Positions 52,697 through 61,769 of a stretch of DNA of 64,000 bases are shown here, piece by piece. The notes under the pieces were generated by a model. The model worked only from the letters and a program-made list of their open reading frames with translations. It did no database searches and was not told the origin of the DNA. Position numbers and translations under genes: made by a program. This stretch comes from Methylobacterium sp. SyP6R (GTDB taxonomy: Bacteria; Pseudomonadota; Alphaproteobacteria; Rhizobiales; Beijerinckiaceae). Where the stretch lies: NCBI RefSeq assembly GCF_019216885.1, contig NZ_JAAQRC020000001.1, positions 4,374,001 to 4,438,000 of the forward strand, read 5' to 3'. Positions within the stretch are counted from its first letter, which is position 1. Each line of letters opens with the position of its first letter.

Positions 52697-53564
52697 GGGC
52701 CGCCTCCACGCCGCCGGTGCCGACATGGCCGTCCGCCCGGCGCTCCTCGCAATGGTCGGTATCCGAGCAGACGAACATCCGCCCGCCGGCATCGTCGAGC
52801 AGCACTTCATCCAGGTAGACCCCCTCGGCGCCGCAGAGCGCGCAGGGACGGTCGAAGGTCTGGACCCGGAAGGGATGGTCCTCGAAGTCGAGGCTCCGCA
52901 CCCGGGTGTGGGGCGGCACGGCGTAGATCCGCTTCTCGCGGCCGGCGCCGAAGAGCTGGAGCGCCGGGCAATCGTCCATCTTCGGGTTGTCGAATTTCGG
53001 CGTCGGCGAGGGATCCATGACGTAGCGGCCCGCGACCTCGACCGGATAGGCGTAGGTGGTGGCGATGTGGCCGTGGCGGGCGATGTCCTCGTAGAGCTTG
53101 ACGTGCATCAGCCCGTATTCGGCGAGCGCGTGGAGCTGGCGCGTCTCGGTCTCCCGCGGCTCGAGGAAGCGCAGGGGCTCGGGGATCGGCACCTGGTAGA
53201 CCAGGACCTGACCCTCGGAGAGCGGCGCCTCCGGGATGCGGTGGCGGGTCTGGATCACGGTGGCGTCCCGGGTGCGGGTGGTGACCGCGACGTCCGCCGT
53301 GCGGGCGAAGAAGGCGCGGATCGAGACCGCGTTCGTCGTGTCGTCCGAGCCCTGGTCGATGACCTTGAGCACGTCGCTGCGCCCGAGGATCGCGGCGGTG
53401 ACCTGCACGCCGCCGGTGCCCCAGCCATAGGGCATCGGCATCTCGCGGGAGGCGAAGGGCACCTGGTAGCCGGGGATCGCGATCGCCTTGAGGATCGCTC
53501 GGCGGATCATCCGCTTGGTGCCCTCGTCGAGATAGGCGAAGTTGTAGCCGGTCACGGCGTTCAT
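52689..53564 (-). CDS. phnJ: Carbon-phosphorus lyase catalytic subunit PhnJ (radical SAM)
   Basis: This is a 291-residue catalytic subunit that breaks the C-P bond of ribose 1-methylphosphonate 5-phosphate. The [4Fe-4S]/SAM cysteines are all present: C241 and C244 (RPCALCGAEG), C266 (FVCSDTDHC) and the catalytic Cys at 272, at the same numbers as in E. coli. The N-terminus reads MNAVTGYNFAYLDEGTKR. It overlaps the end of phnI by 4 bp. Confidence 0.96.
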   Translation of the reverse strand: MNAVTGYNFAYLDEGTKRMIRRAILKAIAIPGYQVPFASREMPMPYGWGTGGVQVTAAILGRSDVLKVIDQGSDDTTNAVSIRAFFARTADVAVTTRTRDATVIQTRHRIPEAPLSEGQVLVYQVPIPEPLRFLEPRETETRQLHALAEYGLMHVKLYEDIARHGHIATTYAYPVEVAGRYVMDPSPTPKFDNPKMDDCPALQLFGAGREKRIYAVPPHTRVRSLDFEDHPFRVQTFDRPCALCGAEGVYLDEVLLDDAGGRMFVCSDTDHCEERRADGHVGTGGVEAAHV

Positions 53565-54673
53565 TCCGCCGCCTCCTTCATCTCGGTGTCAGGGCTCGCG
53601 CGCCGCGCCGCGTGCTCGGCGCGCAGGCGCCGCACCAACTCCAGCTCGGCCTGGAAATCGACGTAGTGGGGCAGCTTCAGGTGCTCGACGAAGCCGGTCG
53701 CCTGGAGCGCGTCGCAATGCGCCAGCACGAATTCCTGGTCCTGCGCCGGGGCGCCGACCGGCTCGCCCAGCTCCTCGGCGCGGAGCGCGCGGTCGACGAG
53801 GGCCATCGCCATCGCCTTGCGCTCGCTCTGCCCGAAGGCGAGGCCGTAGCCGCGGGTGAATTGCGGCGGCACCTCGGCGCTGCCGTGGAACTGGTTGACC
53901 ATCTGGCACTCGGTGAGGTCGATCTCGCCCAGCGGCACCGCGAATCCCAGCTCCTCCGGCACGAACTCGACCGCCACCGTCCCGACCCGGATCTCGCCGA
54001 CGAAGGGGTGGGTGCGGCCGTAGCCGCGCTGCGTCGAGTAGCCGAGCGCCAAGACGAAACCCTCGTCGCCCCGCGCCAGGGCCTGGAGGCGGAGGGCGCG
54101 GTCGGCCGGGAAGTCGAGGGGTTCGCGGGTGAGGTCGCCCGGGGGCACGCCGTCGTCGGGAGCGGAGGGCTCGATCAGGCCGTCATTCCCCAGGAGGTCG
54201 GTGACCCGCGGGGCATGGGCGGCATCCGGCAGCGGCTCGGCCTGTGCCGCCACCGGTGCCTCGCCCTCGGCGGCGAGCGCGAAGTCGATCAGCCGGTGGG
54301 TGTAGTCGAAGGTGGGCCCGAGCACCTGGCCGCCCGGAAGGTCCTTGTAGGTGGCGGAGATACGCCGGCGAAGCGTCATGGCGCCGGTCTCGACCGGCTC
54401 GGAGGCGCCGAAGCGGGGCAGGGTGGTGCGGTAGGCCCGCACGAGAAACACCGCCTCGATCAGGTCGCCGCGGGCCTGCTTGAGGGCGAGCGCGGCGAGA
54501 TCGGGATCGTGCAACGAGCCTTCGGTCATCACCCGGTCGACGAGGAGCGCCATCTGCTCGCGGACCTGCGCCACCGACAGTTCGGGCACCGCGGTGTCGC
54601 CCCGGCGGGTCTCGGCCAGCAGCCGGTGCGCGTTGGCGATGGCGGCCTCGCCGCCCTTCACGGCCACGTACAT
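53561..54673 (-). CDS. phnI: C-P lyase complex subunit PhnI
   Basis: This 370-residue subunit, with PhnG, PhnH and PhnL, attaches the phosphonate to ATP at C1' by displacing adenine. Diagnostic stretches are MYVAVKGGEAAIANAHRLL, KQARGDLIEAVFLVRAYR, PTFDYTHRLIDFAL and LPHYVDFQAELELVRRLR near the C-terminus. Length is normal. It starts 2 bp after phnH. Confidence 0.95.
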   Translation of the reverse strand: MYVAVKGGEAAIANAHRLLAETRRGDTAVPELSVAQVREQMALLVDRVMTEGSLHDPDLAALALKQARGDLIEAVFLVRAYRTTLPRFGASEPVETGAMTLRRRISATYKDLPGGQVLGPTFDYTHRLIDFALAAEGEAPVAAQAEPLPDAAHAPRVTDLLGNDGLIEPSAPDDGVPPGDLTREPLDFPADRALRLQALARGDEGFVLALGYSTQRGYGRTHPFVGEIRVGTVAVEFVPEELGFAVPLGEIDLTECQMVNQFHGSAEVPPQFTRGYGLAFGQSERKAMAMALVDRALRAEELGEPVGAPAQDQEFVLAHCDALQATGFVEHLKLPHYVDFQAELELVRRLRAEHAARRASPDTEMKEAAE

Positions 54674-54675
54674 GG

Positions 54676-55275
54676 CTAGCCCTCCTGGACGCGGGTGGAG
54701 CGCGGCAGCGCGGCGACGAGGCCGGGGGCCGCCAGGATCAGGTCGACCCCTTGCGGGAAGCCCGCATGGTTGCGGGCGAGCCGGGGAAGGATGTCCGCCG
54801 GGAGCGGCGAGGCCGACAGGCGGGCGCTCCCCCGGATACCCGGCCCGTCGAGGCGCCAGCCGTCGTTCGACAGGTCGGTGACCGCGAGAACCAGGGTGGC
54901 GGAGCGGTCGGGATAGGCCGGCGTGCCCTGCGCGAAGCTCGCGAAATCCGGGCAGGCGGCGGCATCCGCGATCAGCGCGAAAGCGGCCTCGGCCGGGTCC
55001 CGGGTGATCGGCGCACCGGTATGGAAGCGCAGGAACTCCGCCACTGCTGGGTTCCGCGCCAGGCCGGCATCGAGCCAGAGCGGCGCATCGGCATCGCCAA
55101 GCGCCAGGGCGATGGCGGCGAGGTCCGGCGTCAGCGGCGCGGGGGGCGTGAGATCCGTGGCGAGCGGCTGGATCGTGCCGGGACGCGCCAGCGCATCCAT
55201 GACAGCGCGGAAGACGCCCTGGGCGTCGTGGACGGGATCGGCAAAGCCGCGGGCGAGCATCAATCCTCTCGCCAT
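54676..55275 (-). CDS. phnH: C-P lyase complex subunit PhnH
   Basis: This 199-residue structural subunit of the PhnGHIJ core contains FADPVHDAQGVFRAVMDALA and LDAGLARNPAVAEFLRFHTG, typical of PhnH. The ATG at 55275 is fused to the phnG stop codon as TGATG. Confidence 0.94.
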   Translation of the reverse strand: MARGLMLARGFADPVHDAQGVFRAVMDALARPGTIQPLATDLTPPAPLTPDLAAIALALGDADAPLWLDAGLARNPAVAEFLRFHTGAPITRDPAEAAFALIADAAACPDFASFAQGTPAYPDRSATLVLAVTDLSNDGWRLDGPGIRGSARLSASPLPADILPRLARNHAGFPQGVDLILAAPGLVAALPRSTRVQEG

Positions 55276-55787
55276 CAGTCTTCTCCCCGGGCCATGGTGA
55301 AGAAGGTCACCCGCGTCGCTGCGATCCGGCGCGCTTCCGCCGCGCGCTCCTCGTCCCGGCGAGCGGCAACCGGGCGCAAAGCCGCCTCGACCGCCGCGCG
55401 TCGCGCGGGGACCTGCCACAGGGCGTCGAGGGTCGCGGCGAGCCGCGCCTTCGCCCGGTCGCGGCCGAGATGGTAGGCGAAGCCGGTCTCGCCATTGGAC
55501 AAGCGCACCGTCGCCCGGGTCACCGTCGCCTCGCCGAGGTTGAACGGCCGCCCGTCGCCGCCTATGCGGCCGCGGGTCATCACCAGGCCGGTCTCGGGCT
55601 GGCGCAGATCTTCGGGCTCATCGGTGGCGCCGAGCTGCGCCAGGGCGTGGCGCAACTCCTCGGGACGGGCCTCGCCGCAGAGCGCCATCACGGCGCGGCG
55701 GGCCGCCAGAGCGGCCTTCTCAGGCTCAGGCGTTTCGGGCCGGCGGGAAGCCGGGTTAGGATCGGGCATCGCGAGGTCCGCTGGCAT
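55275..55787 (-). CDS. phnG: C-P lyase complex subunit PhnG
   Basis: This 170-residue subunit is the first gene of the operon. PETGLVMTRGRIGGDGRPFNLGE and ETGFAYHLGRDRAKARLAA are diagnostic. ATG 55787 begins only 3 bp from the predicted PhnF operator, so translation may really start at ATG 55769 (after AGCGGA), giving 164 residues. Confidence 0.94.
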   Translation of the reverse strand: MPADLAMPDPNPASRRPETPEPEKAALAARRAVMALCGEARPEELRHALAQLGATDEPEDLRQPETGLVMTRGRIGGDGRPFNLGEATVTRATVRLSNGETGFAYHLGRDRAKARLAATLDALWQVPARRAAVEAALRPVAARRDEERAAEARRIAATRVTFFTMARGED

Positions 55788-55789
55788 CT

Positions 55790-55815
55790 CGGTTGTCTAA
55801 TGGTATAGACAACCG
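55790..55815. promoter_or_regulatory. PhnF operator between phnG and phnF
   Basis: CGGTTGTCTA (55790-55799) and TAGACAACCG (55806-55815) form a perfect 10-bp inverted repeat with a 6-bp spacer. Known GntR/HutC-type PhnF sites contain the same GTCTA-n-TAGAC core. It covers the start region of phnG and lies 34 bp before the phnF ATG, so one dimer could repress both genes. Confidence 0.8.
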
Positions 55816-55849
55816 ACGAACCGAGGGCAAATGAAGTTTGGATGACGGT

Positions 55850-56599
55850 ATGGGCGCGGGCGGCGACGACACGGTGACGGTTCTGGCGCGCGGCGAGGGC
55901 TTGGCGGCCTGGCGCCAGATCGCGGACGGCGTGGCGGCCGATATCGAGGCTGGGCGCCTCGCGGCGGGCGCGCAGTTGCCGACGGAAGCGGCGCTGGCGG
56001 CGCGGTACGGGGTCAACCGCCACACCGTGCGCCGGGCGCTGGCGGCGCTGGCCGAGCGCGGCCTGGTGCGGGCGACGCAGGGGCGCGGCACCTTCGTGGA
56101 GACGCCGCGCCTCGCCTACCCGATCGGCCGGCGCACGCGCTTCTCGGAGATCGTCACACGAGCCGGCCGCGAGGCCTGGGGCGACCTGATCGCCGGCGAG
56201 ACCGTCCCGGCCGATCCCGGCACCGCCGAGGCGTTGAGGATCGCGCCCGGGGAGCCGATGCTCGAATTGCTGACGATCCACCGCGCGGACGGCACCCCGC
56301 TCTCGACCGCCCGCACCTGCCTGCCGCTGCCGCGCTTCGAGGGCTTCGCGCAGGCCTATGCGGCTTTAGGCTCGCTCACCCGCGCCTATGCGGAGTTCGG
56401 CATCGCCGACTACACCCGCCTGTCGACCCGCATCCACGCCCGACCGGCCGCTGCCGACGAGGCCGCCCGCCTCGACCTCGCGCCCGGCCGGGTCTTGATC
56501 GTGCTCACCAGCGTCAACGTCGACGCGGCGGGCCTGCCGATCCAGGCGACGCGCAGCCTATTCGCGGCGGACCGGGTGGAACTGGTGGTGGAGGGGTAG
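55850..56599 (+). CDS. phnF: Phosphonate operon regulator PhnF (GntR/HutC type)
   Basis: This is a 249-residue regulator with a GntR winged helix (LPTEAALAARYGVNRHTVRRAL, here LPTEAALAARYGV then HTVRRALAAL) followed by a UTRA ligand domain (RRTRFSEIVTRAG, LLTIHRADGTPLSTAR, SLTRAYAEFGIADYTR, VNVDAAGLPIQATRSLFA). The start is ATG 55850; a TTG at 55838 would add four residues. It is divergent from the phn operon and probably represses it and itself. Confidence 0.92.
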   Translation: MGAGGDDTVTVLARGEGLAAWRQIADGVAADIEAGRLAAGAQLPTEAALAARYGVNRHTVRRALAALAERGLVRATQGRGTFVETPRLAYPIGRRTRFSEIVTRAGREAWGDLIAGETVPADPGTAEALRIAPGEPMLELLTIHRADGTPLSTARTCLPLPRFEGFAQAYAALGSLTRAYAEFGIADYTRLSTRIHARPAAADEAARLDLAPGRVLIVLTSVNVDAAGLPIQATRSLFAADRVELVVEG

Positions 56600-56684
56600 G
56601 GGCGATCGAGCCGTTCGAGGACGAGGCGCGAACTTCCTGCCCCTAAGGCAGTTACCCCCGCGCCTCGCGCCGGAGTTTCCCACG

Positions 56685-56915
56685 ATGCTCGCCCGCCTGA
56701 CCAGTGCCGCCCTGTTCCTCGCCGCCTGTGTCCTGCCGCTCACGCCCGCCCTGGCCGGACCGGCGCAGGATTACCAGTACCAGCGTCGACAGCTCGGGCG
56801 GGGCCAGGTCTGCCGGCCGCCGCTGAAATTCGCGGCCGGCGCCTGTGTGCGGCGTTGCCCGGCGGGCTACCAGGACATGGGCGGCTATTGCCGCCTGCGC
56901 AACATGCTGCGCTGA
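56685..56915 (+). CDS. Small secreted cysteine-containing protein
   Basis: This 76-residue protein has a clear signal peptide (MLARLTSAALFLAACVLPLT, cleavage near ALAGPA). The mature part of about 50 residues is basic and has four cysteines in VCRPPLKFAAGACVRRCPAGY and GYCRLRN, spaced to form two disulfides. I recognise no named family; short proteins of this style are common in Methylobacterium and Bradyrhizobium. It is transcribed after phnF with an 85-bp gap and converges with the next gene. Confidence 0.7.
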   Translation: MLARLTSAALFLAACVLPLTPALAGPAQDYQYQRRQLGRGQVCRPPLKFAAGACVRRCPAGYQDMGGYCRLRNMLR

Positions 56916-56925
56916 AGGAGCCGCC

Positions 56926-58158
56926 CTACCTCGTCGCCGCCTTCACCAGCGGGCAGCCGCCCTCGTTGAGCGGCCGGAACGCCTCGTCGCCCGGCACGGT
57001 GGCGACGAGCTTGTAGAGGTCCCATTCCCCGGTCGATTCCTTCGGGGTCTTCACCTGCATCAGGTACATGTCGTGGACCATGCGGCCGTCCTCGCGGATC
57101 CTGCCGTTCGTCGCGAACATGTCGTTGACCGGGATCTCGCGCATCTTGGCGATCACGGTCCTGGCGTCGTCGGTGCCGGCCGCCTGCACGGCCTTCAGGT
57201 AGTGCAGCACCGAGGAATAGACGCCGGCCTGGTGCATCGTCGGCATCAGCCCGGCCTTCTCCTTGAAGCGGGTGGCGAAGGCGCGGGTCTCCGGCGTGCG
57301 GTCCCAGTAGAAGGCGGTGGTGAGCAGCAGGTTCTGCGCCACCTCGATGCCGAGGCTGTGCACGTCGTCGATGTTGATGAGGAGGGCCAGCAGGGTCTGG
57401 CCGCCCTGGACGAGGCCGAATTCGTGCGCCTGCTTGATCGCGTTGACGGTGTCGCCGCCGGCATTGGCGAAGGCGATGACCTTGGCGCCCGAGCCCTGCG
57501 CCTGGAGCAGGAAGGACGAGAAATCCGCGGTGGCGAAGGGCGCCCGCACCGTGGACAGAACCTTGCCGCCCGAGCGCTTCACCTCGGCGATGGCGTCGCG
57601 CTCCAGCGCGTGGCCGAAGGCGTAATCGGCGGTGACGAAGGCCCAGGTGTCGAGCCCCTTCTTCACCGCGGCGTTGCCCGAGACGTGCGACAGCGCGTAG
57701 GTGTCGTAGGTCCACTGGATGCCGGTGGGCGAGCATTGCGGGCCGGTGAGATCCGAGGTACCGCCGCCCGAGACGATGAGGAGCTTGCCCTTCTCCTTGG
57801 CGACCTGCTGCACGGCGAGCGCCACCGAAGAGGTCGGCACGTCGAGGATCACGTCGACGCCGTCCCGGTCGTACCAAGCCCGAGCGATGTTGGAGCCGAC
57901 ATCCGGCTTGTTCTGGTGATCGGCGAACACGACCTCGATCGGCTTGCCGTCGAGGGTGCCGCCAAAGTCCTTCACCGCCATCTCGGCGGCGATCACCGAG
58001 CCGCGGCCGGTGGAATCGGCGTAGACGCTCGACATGTCGTTGAGGACCGCGAGCTTGACCTTGCCGTCGGAGAGGCGCGGGTCGGCGGCGCGGGTGGGGG
58101 CGGTGAGCGCACAGAGGGCGGCCGCGGCGAGCAACGTGGCGCGGAGGGGGGTGAGCAT
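56926..58158 (-). CDS. ABC transporter substrate-binding protein, branched-chain amino acid/amide type
   Basis: This 410-residue periplasmic-binding protein of the Peripla_BP_6 type has a signal peptide (MLTPLRATLLAAAALCALTA, cleavage near TRAADP). The body reads VKLAVLNDMSSVYADSTGRG, GVDVILDVPTSSVALAVQ, TYDTYALSHVSGNAAVK and FAFGHALERDAI-like YAFGHALERDA. No permease or ATPase is adjacent, so it is an orphan binding protein here. The ligand cannot be read; relatives bind amino acids, amides or aromatic acids. Confidence 0.88.
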   Translation of the reverse strand: MLTPLRATLLAAAALCALTAPTRAADPRLSDGKVKLAVLNDMSSVYADSTGRGSVIAAEMAVKDFGGTLDGKPIEVVFADHQNKPDVGSNIARAWYDRDGVDVILDVPTSSVALAVQQVAKEKGKLLIVSGGGTSDLTGPQCSPTGIQWTYDTYALSHVSGNAAVKKGLDTWAFVTADYAFGHALERDAIAEVKRSGGKVLSTVRAPFATADFSSFLLQAQGSGAKVIAFANAGGDTVNAIKQAHEFGLVQGGQTLLALLINIDDVHSLGIEVAQNLLLTTAFYWDRTPETRAFATRFKEKAGLMPTMHQAGVYSSVLHYLKAVQAAGTDDARTVIAKMREIPVNDMFATNGRIREDGRMVHDMYLMQVKTPKESTGEWDLYKLVATVPGDEAFRPLNEGGCPLVKAATR

Positions 58159-58260
58159 GGGCGTTCTCCCGGGCGCGTCCGCTTCTGGGTGAGCGGATCG
58201 TGGGCCGTGAGCCTATCAGAGGGGGTGCGAGAGCAGGGCGCAAGGCCCGGCTCTCGTTCG

Positions 58261-58400
58261 TCCCACCCTCGACCTCATCCTGAGGTGTCGGCGATCGAAG
58301 ATCGACTGACCTCGAAGGAGCCCTCCAGAAACCTCAGCGATCCCTGGAACCCTCCTTCGAGGCCGCTACGCGGCACCTCAGGATGAGGTCGTGGGTGGGA
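58261..58400. repeat. Nested inverted repeat (REP/BIME-like)
   Basis: The arms at 58261-58287 and 58374-58400 are complementary over 27 bp with one mismatch and contain CCTCATCCTGAGG. Inside, CCTCGAAGGAG (about 58311-58321) pairs with CTCCTTCGAGG (about 58352-58362). The result is a long cruciform-forming unit between two genes. Such CCTCAGGATGAGG repeats are scattered in Rhizobiales genomes. Confidence 0.75.
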
Positions 58401-58433
58401 TGGGTCGTGTTCCAGCAGGCCTCGGAACGCGCC

Positions 58434-59984
58434 TCACCGCAACGCGATCGCCAGCAACGATCCGGCGATCGCCCACAACGCCAAAGTCGACCACACCATC
58501 CGCTTGGTCTCGATGCGGATGCGGCGCTCCACGCGGGTCACCTCGCGCAGGCCCTCCTCGTCGAGGCGCACCAGCACGCGCTTCACCCGTTGCGCCAGGT
58601 CGGGCACGTCGGCGACCACGTCGGCGAGCGTCAGCACCGCGCGGCGGGCCTGGTCGGCCCGGCCGATCGGGCCGAGGTTGCGGCCGAGCCAGGCGCGTAC
58701 CACCGGCTCGGCGGTGGTCCACATGTCGAGGCGCGGATCGAGCGAGCGGGCGACGCCCTCGACCACCACCATGGTCTTCTGGAGCATCACCAGTTCGGTG
58801 CGGGTGCTCATGTCGAAGAGGGCCGTGACGTCGAAGAGCAGGGTGAGCACCTTGGCCATCGAGATCTCGTCGGCCCGGCGCTGGTGGATCGGCTCGCCGA
58901 TCGCCCGGATGGCCTGTGCGAAATCGTCGACGGAATGGTGCGAGGGGACGTAGCCGGCCTCGAAATGCACCTCCGCCACCCGGCGGTAGTCGCGCAGGAT
59001 GAAGCCGAGAAGGATTTCCGCCAGGAAGCGGCGCTCCTTCAGCCCGAGCCGGCCCATGATGCCGAAATCGACCGCGACGAGCCGCCCGGCCGGATCGACG
59101 AACAGGTTGCCGGGATGCATGTCGGCGTGGAAGAAGCCGTCCCGGATCGCGTGGCGCAGGAAGGACTGGATCACCGTCCGCCCGAGCGCCGCCACGTCGT
59201 GGCCGGCCTCGACGATGGCCGCGCGGTCGTTGAGGCGGATGCCGTCGATCCACTCGCTCGCCAGCACGTCGCGCCCGGTCAGCTCCCAGACCGGCTGGGG
59301 CACCCGGAATTCCGGATCGTCCTTGATGTTCTCGGCCAGTTCCGAGAGGGCGGCGGCTTCGAGCCTGAGATCCATCTCCATGGCGACGGAGCGGGCGAGC
59401 GTCTCCACCACCTCGCGCGGACGCAGGCGCTCGGCCTCGGGGCGCAGGGCCTCGACCACCCGGGCCATGAAGCGCATCGCCTGGATGTCGCGGGAGAACC
59501 GCTCGCGCACGCCGGGCCGCATGATCTTGACCGCGACCACCCGCTCGGTGCCGTCGGCCTCGCGCAGGTGCGCCTTGTGGACCTGCGCGATCGAGGCGGC
59601 GGCGATCGGCTCGCTGAACGCGGTGAACAACTCGCCGAGCGGCTTGCCGAGGGTCGATTCGAGGATGCCGACCGCGATCTCCTGCGGGAAGGGCGGCACC
59701 CGGTCCTGCAACCGCTCCAGGTCGCGGGCCGCGGCCATGCCGACGATGTCGGGGCGCGTCGCCAGGAACTGGCCGAACTTGACGTAGGACGGCCCGAGGC
59801 GGGTCAGCGCCGCGGGCAGGCGGCCGGCGCCGAGGCCCGGGCGTTCGAGCTTGCGGCCGAGGCGCAGGACGAGACGCAGATGCGGCGGCAGGGCGGCTTC
59901 GTCGACGAAGGAGAGGCCGCCCTCGCGGGCCATCACCCAGCCGACATGGATGCCCCGCGCGAGATGGGCGACGACGCTCAGCAC
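58434..59984 (-). CDS. ubiB: Ubiquinone biosynthesis protein kinase-like UbiB
   Basis: This 516-residue atypical kinase (ADCK/COQ8 family) is required for ubiquinone synthesis. It has a KxGQ motif in [18 protein letters not shown], the alanine-rich nucleotide loop [23 protein letters not shown] with the ATP-binding Lys, [10 protein letters not shown] and [10 protein letters not shown]. Two hydrophobic segments at the extreme C-terminus ([18 protein letters not shown]) fit the membrane anchor. It lies 10 bp after ubiE. Confidence 0.94.
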   Translation of the reverse strand: MLSVVAHLARGIHVGWVMAREGGLSFVDEAALPPHLRLVLRLGRKLERPGLGAGRLPAALTRLGPSYVKFGQFLATRPDIVGMAAARDLERLQDRVPPFPQEIAVGILESTLGKPLGELFTAFSEPIAAASIAQVHKAHLREADGTERVVAVKIMRPGVRERFSRDIQAMRFMARVVEALRPEAERLRPREVVETLARSVAMEMDLRLEAAALSELAENIKDDPEFRVPQPVWELTGRDVLASEWIDGIRLNDRAAIVEAGHDVAALGRTVIQSFLRHAIRDGFFHADMHPGNLFVDPAGRLVAVDFGIMGRLGLKERRFLAEILLGFILRDYRRVAEVHFEAGYVPSHHSVDDFAQAIRAIGEPIHQRRADEISMAKVLTLLFDVTALFDMSTRTELVMLQKTMVVVEGVARSLDPRLDMWTTAEPVVRAWLGRNLGPIGRADQARRAVLTLADVVADVPDLAQRVKRVLVRLDEEGLREVTRVERRIRIETKRMVWSTLALWAIAGSLLAIALR

Positions 59985-59994
59985 GATTGATGCC

Positions 59995-60753
59995 TCACGC
60001 GAGCTTCCAGCCGGAATGAATGGCGCAGATGCCCCCCGAGAGCGGCCGGTGGGTGACGTGGCCGAAGCCCGCCTCCTCGATCATCCGCGAGAAGCTCCCG
60101 GGAGTCGGGAAGCGGCGGATCGACTCGACGAGGTACTGGTAGGATTCCTTGTCGCCGGCCACCATCGCGCCCAGCCGCGGGATCACCTTGAACGAGTAGG
60201 CCTCGTAGATCTTGTCGAGCCCCGGCACGTCGACATGCGAGAATTCGAGGCACAGGAAGCGCCCGCCGACCTTGAGCACCCGATGGGCTTCCGCCAGCGC
60301 CAGCTCGATCCGCGGCACGTTCCTTATGCCGAAGGCGATGGTGTAGGCGTCGAAGGTGTTTCCCGGCAGCGGCAGCGACTCGGCGTTGCCGGCGACGAAA
60401 TCGATGCGCGAGCCGTAGCGGTGGCCGGCCCGCTCGCGGCCGACGCCGAGCATCGCCTCGTTGATGTCGAGCACCGTCACCTTGGTGTCGGGCCCGCCGG
60501 CCTCGAGGGTGCGGAACGCGATGTCGCCGGTGCCGCCGGCGACATCGAGCAGCCGGAACGGCCGGGTGCGCGAGGGCCGGAGCGTCGACACGAAGGCGCT
60601 CTTCCAGGCCCGGTGCAGGCCGCCGGACATCAGGTCGTTCATCAGGTCGTAGCGCTTGGCCACCGAGCGGAAGACCTCGTTGACGCGGTCCTGCTTCTCC
60701 GCGAGCCTGACGCGCTCGAAGCCGAAATCGGTGCTGGTCTCGTCGCCGGCCAT
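59995..60753 (-). CDS. ubiE: Ubiquinone/menaquinone C-methyltransferase UbiE
   Basis: This 252-residue SAM-dependent methyltransferase performs the C-methylation of ubiquinone. [13 protein letters not shown] is the SAM-binding motif I, followed by [20 protein letters not shown] and [20 protein letters not shown], which are diagnostic. The start is ATG 60753. It forms an operon with ubiB and is divergent from mutM, an arrangement I recall from other alphaproteobacterial chromosomes. Confidence 0.95.
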   Translation of the reverse strand: MAGDETSTDFGFERVRLAEKQDRVNEVFRSVAKRYDLMNDLMSGGLHRAWKSAFVSTLRPSRTRPFRLLDVAGGTGDIAFRTLEAGGPDTKVTVLDINEAMLGVGRERAGHRYGSRIDFVAGNAESLPLPGNTFDAYTIAFGIRNVPRIELALAEAHRVLKVGGRFLCLEFSHVDVPGLDKIYEAYSFKVIPRLGAMVAGDKESYQYLVESIRRFPTPGSFSRMIEEAGFGHVTHRPLSGGICAIHSGWKLA

Positions 60754-60873
60754 GCCTTGAGGTCCCCTGTCGTGGCGGCCTGCATAGCGAAGCCGCGGGG
60801 AAAGCACCATCTGGGCCTGCATGTTCGCCAGGTGCGCTTCGTCGCGCCCACCCCCTTTCTCCACGGACGAGAG

Positions 60874-61764
60874 ATGCCCGAACTGCCCGAAGTCGAGACC
60901 GTGCGCCGCGGTTTGGAGCCTGCGATGGTCGGCGCCCGCTTCACCGAGGTGGTGCTGAACCGGCCGAACCTGCGCTTCCCCTTCCCGCTGCATTTCGTCG
61001 CCCGGGTGAAGGGGCAGGCGGTCACGGCCCTGTCGCGGCGCGCCAAGTACCTCGTCGCCGAACTCTCCTCCGGCGAGGCGCTGATCATGCATCTCGGCAT
61101 GAGCGGGCGGTTCGACGTCCACCTCCCCGACGGGCGCTCCGTCTCGCCCGGCGACTTCTATCTCGAGGGCGCGCAAGGGCAGTCGAAGCACGACCACGTC
61201 GATTTCCGCCTCTCGAACGGCGCCCGGGTCGTCTACAACGATGCCCGCCGGTTCGGCTTCATGGATCTGGTGCCGTCCGCCGATCTCGCCACCTGCCGCC
61301 ACTTCGCCGGCATGGGCATCGAACCGCTCGGCAACGCACTCTCCGGCGAGACGATCGCGCAGTTGTTCATGGGCAAGCGCACGCCGCTCAAGGCCGCGCT
61401 CCTCGACCAGCGGCTGATCGCGGGCCTCGGCAACATCTACGTCTGCGAGGCCCTGCACCGGGCGCGTCTCCATCCGGAGGCGCCCGCCGGGTCGCTCGCC
61501 GACGCTGCCGGGCGCCCGACCGCGAAGGCCAAGCGCCTCGCGACCGTGATCCGCGACGTGCTGACCGAGGCGGTGGCGGCGGGCGGCTCGACCTTGCGCG
61601 ACTACGTCCATACCGACGGCAGCCAGGGCGCCTTCCAGCACGCCTTCCGGGTCTACGACCGGGAGGGGCTGGCCTGCACGGCGAAGGGCTGCCGGGGGGT
61701 GGTGCGGCGGCTGGTGCAGTCGGGGCGGTCAACGTTTTTTTGTGAGACGTGCCAGCCGGGGTGA
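60874..61764 (+). CDS. mutM: Formamidopyrimidine-DNA glycosylase MutM
   Basis: This is a 296-residue bifunctional glycosylase/AP lyase that removes 8-oxoguanine. The catalytic N-terminus [22 protein letters not shown] with the phosphate-binding Lys, LGMSGRF, and the C-terminal zinc finger (C-x4-C in CTAKGC, then CETC) are intact. The start is ATG 60874 after ACGAGAG. The distance to the divergent ubiE is 120 bp. Confidence 0.95.
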   Translation: MPELPEVETVRRGLEPAMVGARFTEVVLNRPNLRFPFPLHFVARVKGQAVTALSRRAKYLVAELSSGEALIMHLGMSGRFDVHLPDGRSVSPGDFYLEGAQGQSKHDHVDFRLSNGARVVYNDARRFGFMDLVPSADLATCRHFAGMGIEPLGNALSGETIAQLFMGKRTPLKAALLDQRLIAGLGNIYVCEALHRARLHPEAPAGSLADAAGRPTAKAKRLATVIRDVLTEAVAAGGSTLRDYVHTDGSQGAFQHAFRVYDREGLACTAKGCRGVVRRLVQSGRSTFFCETCQPG

Positions 61765-61769
61765 CGGCC

